Of a stretch of DNA of 64,000 bases, positions 61,166 to 64,000 are shown piece by piece. The stretch spans positions 1,116,001 through 1,180,000 of the forward strand of contig OZ037915.1 of the NCBI GenBank assembly GCA_964035575.1. Reading direction: 5' to 3'. The stretch is from Rhynchopus sp. YZ270_cl-10. Its lineage: Eukaryota > Euglenozoa > Diplonemea > Diplonemida > Diplonemidae. Numbering within the stretch: the first letter of the stretch is position 1; each line of letters opens with the position of its first letter. Both the position numbers and the translations under genes were made by a program. The notes beneath the pieces were generated by a model. It had not been told where the DNA came from and searched no databases. It saw nothing but the letters and a program-made list of their open reading frames with translations.

Positions 61166-62500
61166 AGGGGTACAAGTTTTTGTGATTCTTACTAACCCCC
61201 TTTTGTGCACACACAGCTCCCCCCCACTCCCCCATGTTGATTTTGCTGCAGAAATTGCAGATTTTTAACCTTGCGTGCGACGTTCTTCCCCCCACACCCC
61301 TATCTTCTTTTCGATAAGAACCCATGCGGTGCCCATAACCTACTTGCTCAGCAATCATATGGGACATTCCTTCTTTACTCTTGCCCCGTATTTGTGTGTC
61401 TTTCCCTCTATCCATAATAGACGCACCTGCTCTTTCCTCTGTTTCTGCGCTCATTTGCGCATCTAATCAATACCATTGGTGTCCTGAGAACGCCTCTTCT
61501 ACTGTCGTTACAAACCTCATTTGCTTCTTCTTTTTTTTTTTTTTTGTGTTATCAAGCATTGACGAATAGAAATGGAAAACGACGGATGGTGCGTGCCCGC
61601 TTTAGCGTATTGTTTTTCCACTAACATCACTCACATTCATCAGTGAAAAACACAAACCTTTTGCGGTGCGATAAACGAAAAAGTGTTTTCTTTATTTCAT
61701 TTAACTGTCATATCCTGAAGTCGTTTTCTATTTTCGTTCGAGAACAAAAAATGTCAAAGTTTTGAGTTTTTAAGACAAGTAGAGAGCATGCAAAACTGTT
61801 TGATAATAGCAACGGTGGTTTCATTTTTATGTCACGGAGGGTCTTGCACTGACGATGCCCTCTGATATTGCCAATGTATGCAGTTAGGACTGAAACGTGC
61901 TGTGCGAAAAAAAATACCACATACAACCAAGTTTTCAAAATACCAACTTTGTTTTCTCACGTGGCCCCTTTTAACCCACCCCTTACCCTAAACTTTGGAG
62001 ATGCCACTTTTGTGTTTCAAACAACACTCTGAATGCATAAACAAATAAAAGCTACTTTCTTGAGTTGAGGACGACTTACGTCTACTTACGTCTATATTAA
62101 TTAAGCACAAAACCTTCGGGCGACATTGAGTACAGACCATACCTAAGTAGGCGATTGTCGACACAACAAAAAACGGAAAAAGAAAAGAGAAAAAAATACA
62201 AAAACTACAACGTTACAAATATTGCACATTTACCCACTCCCAAAAACCTCATTTTCCCATATCTTGCCCTCTCCTGGTCCCCTTGTATTTTCCAGAGACA
62301 TTTTCTCTACACTCCGTTGTCACATCTGGATGTCTCTGTTCTTATGTTCTTCAACGTGATGATTTCCCGCGATAGCGAAAAAGGGTCGCGATCGCGAACC
62401 CGAAGAAAGTGGCACCTTCTGCCGTCCCTTCTCTCATCCCCTTTCTGTTCCCATCCCACATACCAGCATTCTCCCCGTGCCCCACCCCGTTTCCCACACG
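61166..62500. other. Spacer before the membrane receptor gene
   Basis: No gene is supported. The region has poly-T tracts and a segment near 61915 (ACAACCAAGTTTTC) resembling the dispersed repeat at 1250-1290. TATTTTCCAG at about 62287-62296 is a possible acceptor for the following gene. Confidence 0.5.
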
Positions 62501-64000
62501 ATGGCCACATGTGGCATCCAGTCGCTGACACTGTTGCTGTGCGTGGTGCTGATTCTGTCGACAGGTGCGATCATCGGTGGCTTCACGTTGACAACATGGG
62601 ACGACCTTTTGGAAAAGGCACGTGACACAGGAGATGAGGGCTTCGGGATGTGTCTCGACAGTGGTACGGCGGACATCGAAACTGTGTCGTCGCGCTACCT
62701 CCGCTCTGTCCTTGGCAATGTGGACACTGCTGTGAAGGAGTACCTGAAGGTGCCCGAACAGCTTGTCACGACGCTTGCAAACCTGGCGAAGGCACATCAT
62801 CCAAATGTCAGCACCAGTCCTGCCTTCGGGCTGAGAAGTATGAGCCCAGCCCTCATATCAGCTTTCAATGCTGGGTATAAGGCAGGGATAGATACCATGT
62901 ATCACGAGACATACCCTTGGTGCCAGTCACACCCCTTCTCGTGGAGTAAGGGGACTGGGAAGCCAGCAGGATGGGGTTCACAAATACAAATGCGGCATAT
63001 GTCCACTGTAGTTGCGATTTTGCCCACAGACGGGACCCGCATTGTGCTGTTGTTCGAAGCTAGAGACCCTGTCACGCGGGAGCCGCAGATTGCCGACTAT
63101 TGGCTCGCCACTGAAGCTAATGAACTAGGCAATGCCAAAGATATGACGCTTCCCTGCAACACCCGACCGAACTACAATTTGAATGAATCACGTGGAGTGT
63201 GCTTCGTTCCTATACGTTTTGTTCAGAGGCCAGCAGAGGTCCTACAGCGCGGGCTACAACTACACAACTTACACGATGGTGATCCACCGCTCCATCCTGC
63301 CCACGAGCTTGTTTACTCTGATATGCAGGTGACCTTTGATTACATTTACTGGGACCTGAGCTACACCTACACGCACCCAGGGATGTACACGATGTACCCC
63401 AAGCAGGGGAAACGTGTTGGGGTTGTGGGCGCAACTGTGACAGCAGAGGGGGTAAGGGATGCAGTGCGGAACCAGCTGCTTCCCACTGGCTCGTCATTCT
63501 ACATCGTTGCAGCAGACCACAGCAAACACTTGGTTGGGTTGGTTGTGGCATACAACAAAGGACGCCACGTCAAGCAGGTGCCTACCTACATGCCTCCGCC
63601 ACTGGATTTCACCGTTGGCATGGCTTCTACCATCAACATCACAAACCACTCTATGGAGGACGCAACAGCACACATCCCATCGCTGATTGCAGAGCACGGG
63701 CGGTTTGTGTTCACACACCCTCAGAACTACAGAGACCTTGTGGAGAAGACAGAGGACTCCTTCCTGAAGTGGTCTGACTCGAACAGCTCGGAGTACTGGA
63801 CAATGACGTCAGCAATCGAGCACAAAACGATCTTGTGGTACGCCAACCTTCTTGTGCCGAGAGAGTCTGTGATGGAGACGATTGATGCGTCGACGAATGC
63901 AATCCGTGCGAAGGTGGCAGCAGATCTGTCCTCTGCAGACGCACAGAAGGAGGATGCAGTGATTGTGATGGTGATTGTGACAAGTCTGGCGATTTCAGCA
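62501..64000 (+). CDS. Membrane receptor-like protein with extracellular sensor region (runs off right edge)
   Basis: An open frame of 500 codons from the ATG at 62501 to the window end. A signal anchor or signal peptide (SLTLLLCVVLILSTGAIIGG, residues 7-26) is followed by about 440 residues of predicted extracellular sequence with several potential N-glycosylation sites. A second membrane segment begins at the very end (DAVIVMVIVTSLAIS). Segments such as SSFYIVAADHSKHLVGLVVA and TILWYANLLVPRESVMETID resemble the membrane-proximal half of double-Cache sensor domains. With two membrane spans this plan is typical of protist receptor cyclases, phosphodiesterases or kinases, whose catalytic part would lie beyond the window. 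The Cache assignment is tentative. Confidence 0.7.
   Translation, partial: MATCGIQSLTLLLCVVLILSTGAIIGGFTLTTWDDLLEKARDTGDEGFGMCLDSGTADIETVSSRYLRSVLGNVDTAVKEYLKVPEQLVTTLANLAKAHHPNVSTSPAFGLRSMSPALISAFNAGYKAGIDTMYHETYPWCQSHPFSWSKGTGKPAGWGSQIQMRHMSTVVAILPTDGTRIVLLFEARDPVTREPQIADYWLATEANELGNAKDMTLPCNTRPNYNLNESRGVCFVPIRFVQRPAEVLQRGLQLHNLHDGDPPLHPAHELVYSDMQVTFDYIYWDLSYTYTHPGMYTMYPKQGKRVGVVGATVTAEGVRDAVRNQLLPTGSSFYIVAADHSKHLVGLVVAYNKGRHVKQVPTYMPPPLDFTVGMASTINITNHSMEDATAHIPSLIAEHGRFVFTHPQNYRDLVEKTEDSFLKWSDSNSSEYWTMTSAIEHKTILWYANLLVPRESVMETIDASTNAIRAKVAADLSSADAQKEDAVIVMVIVTSLAISA

Noticed and set aside
1-64000. tRNA, rRNA and snRNA genes
   Set aside because: No convincing tRNA internal promoter with cloverleaf or rRNA core sequence was seen on either strand by eye; a dedicated RNA search would be needed to exclude small ones.

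Overview
This window is nuclear DNA of a free-living type of protist. Host genes are GC-rich with long AT-rich, homopolymer-rich spacers. Several are interrupted by short introns that nearly all start GTATG and end AG. Protein starts are usually preceded by a pyrimidine-rich tract and AG, so cis- or trans-splicing just upstream of the ATG is likely. The host genes are profilin, a degenerate calpain-like protein with an MGNCC lipidation start, a large protein kinase, DPH1, two helical-repeat (PPR-like) proteins, a ubiquitin-like/WD40 protein and a membrane receptor. The MGNCC calpain-like protein and the organellar PPR-type proteins are compatible with Euglenozoa (for example a diplonemid), but the lineage cannot be fixed from this sequence.

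Layout. 1-3.3 kb: the start of a proline-rich protein (running off the left edge) and a two-exon profilin, with small inverted-repeat elements around them. 3.3-7.0 kb: no gene seen, dispersed repeats. 7.0-10.1 kb: calpain-like protein. 11.4-17.2 kb: a 14-bp satellite (monomer GACGCGTTRRAACC). 17.2-24.35 kb: four TIR-bounded repeat units, one with an expanded 57-bp minisatellite, then nested palindromic tandem units. 24.4-40.2 kb: a Polinton/Maverick fossil with polymerase part, capsid protein, integrase, protease, PLA2-like protein, penton-like protein and packaging ATPase, plus a spliced P-loop NTPase cargo gene; three other repeat elements have inserted into it. 40.2-47.25 kb: the 14-bp satellite again, split by a compact 5,397-bp Polinton-derived element with matching terminal inverted repeats and a 6-bp CCGACG target duplication. 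47.25-49.4 kb: degenerate repeats and a TA-flanked MITE. 49.4-64 kb: dense host genes, all on the plus strand.

Main points. The two Polinton-type elements share a packaging ATPase (nearly identical) and a spliced NTPase whose introns and 3' flank are far more alike than its exons, which suggests fast protein diversification. The small element lacks any polymerase, integrase or capsid gene but has clean Polinton ends, so it looks like a derivative moved by a full-length relative. A 3' hairpin with a compensatory base-pair change follows two Polinton genes. The kinase gene can be followed through six exons, and two further small genes become visible only when introns are considered.
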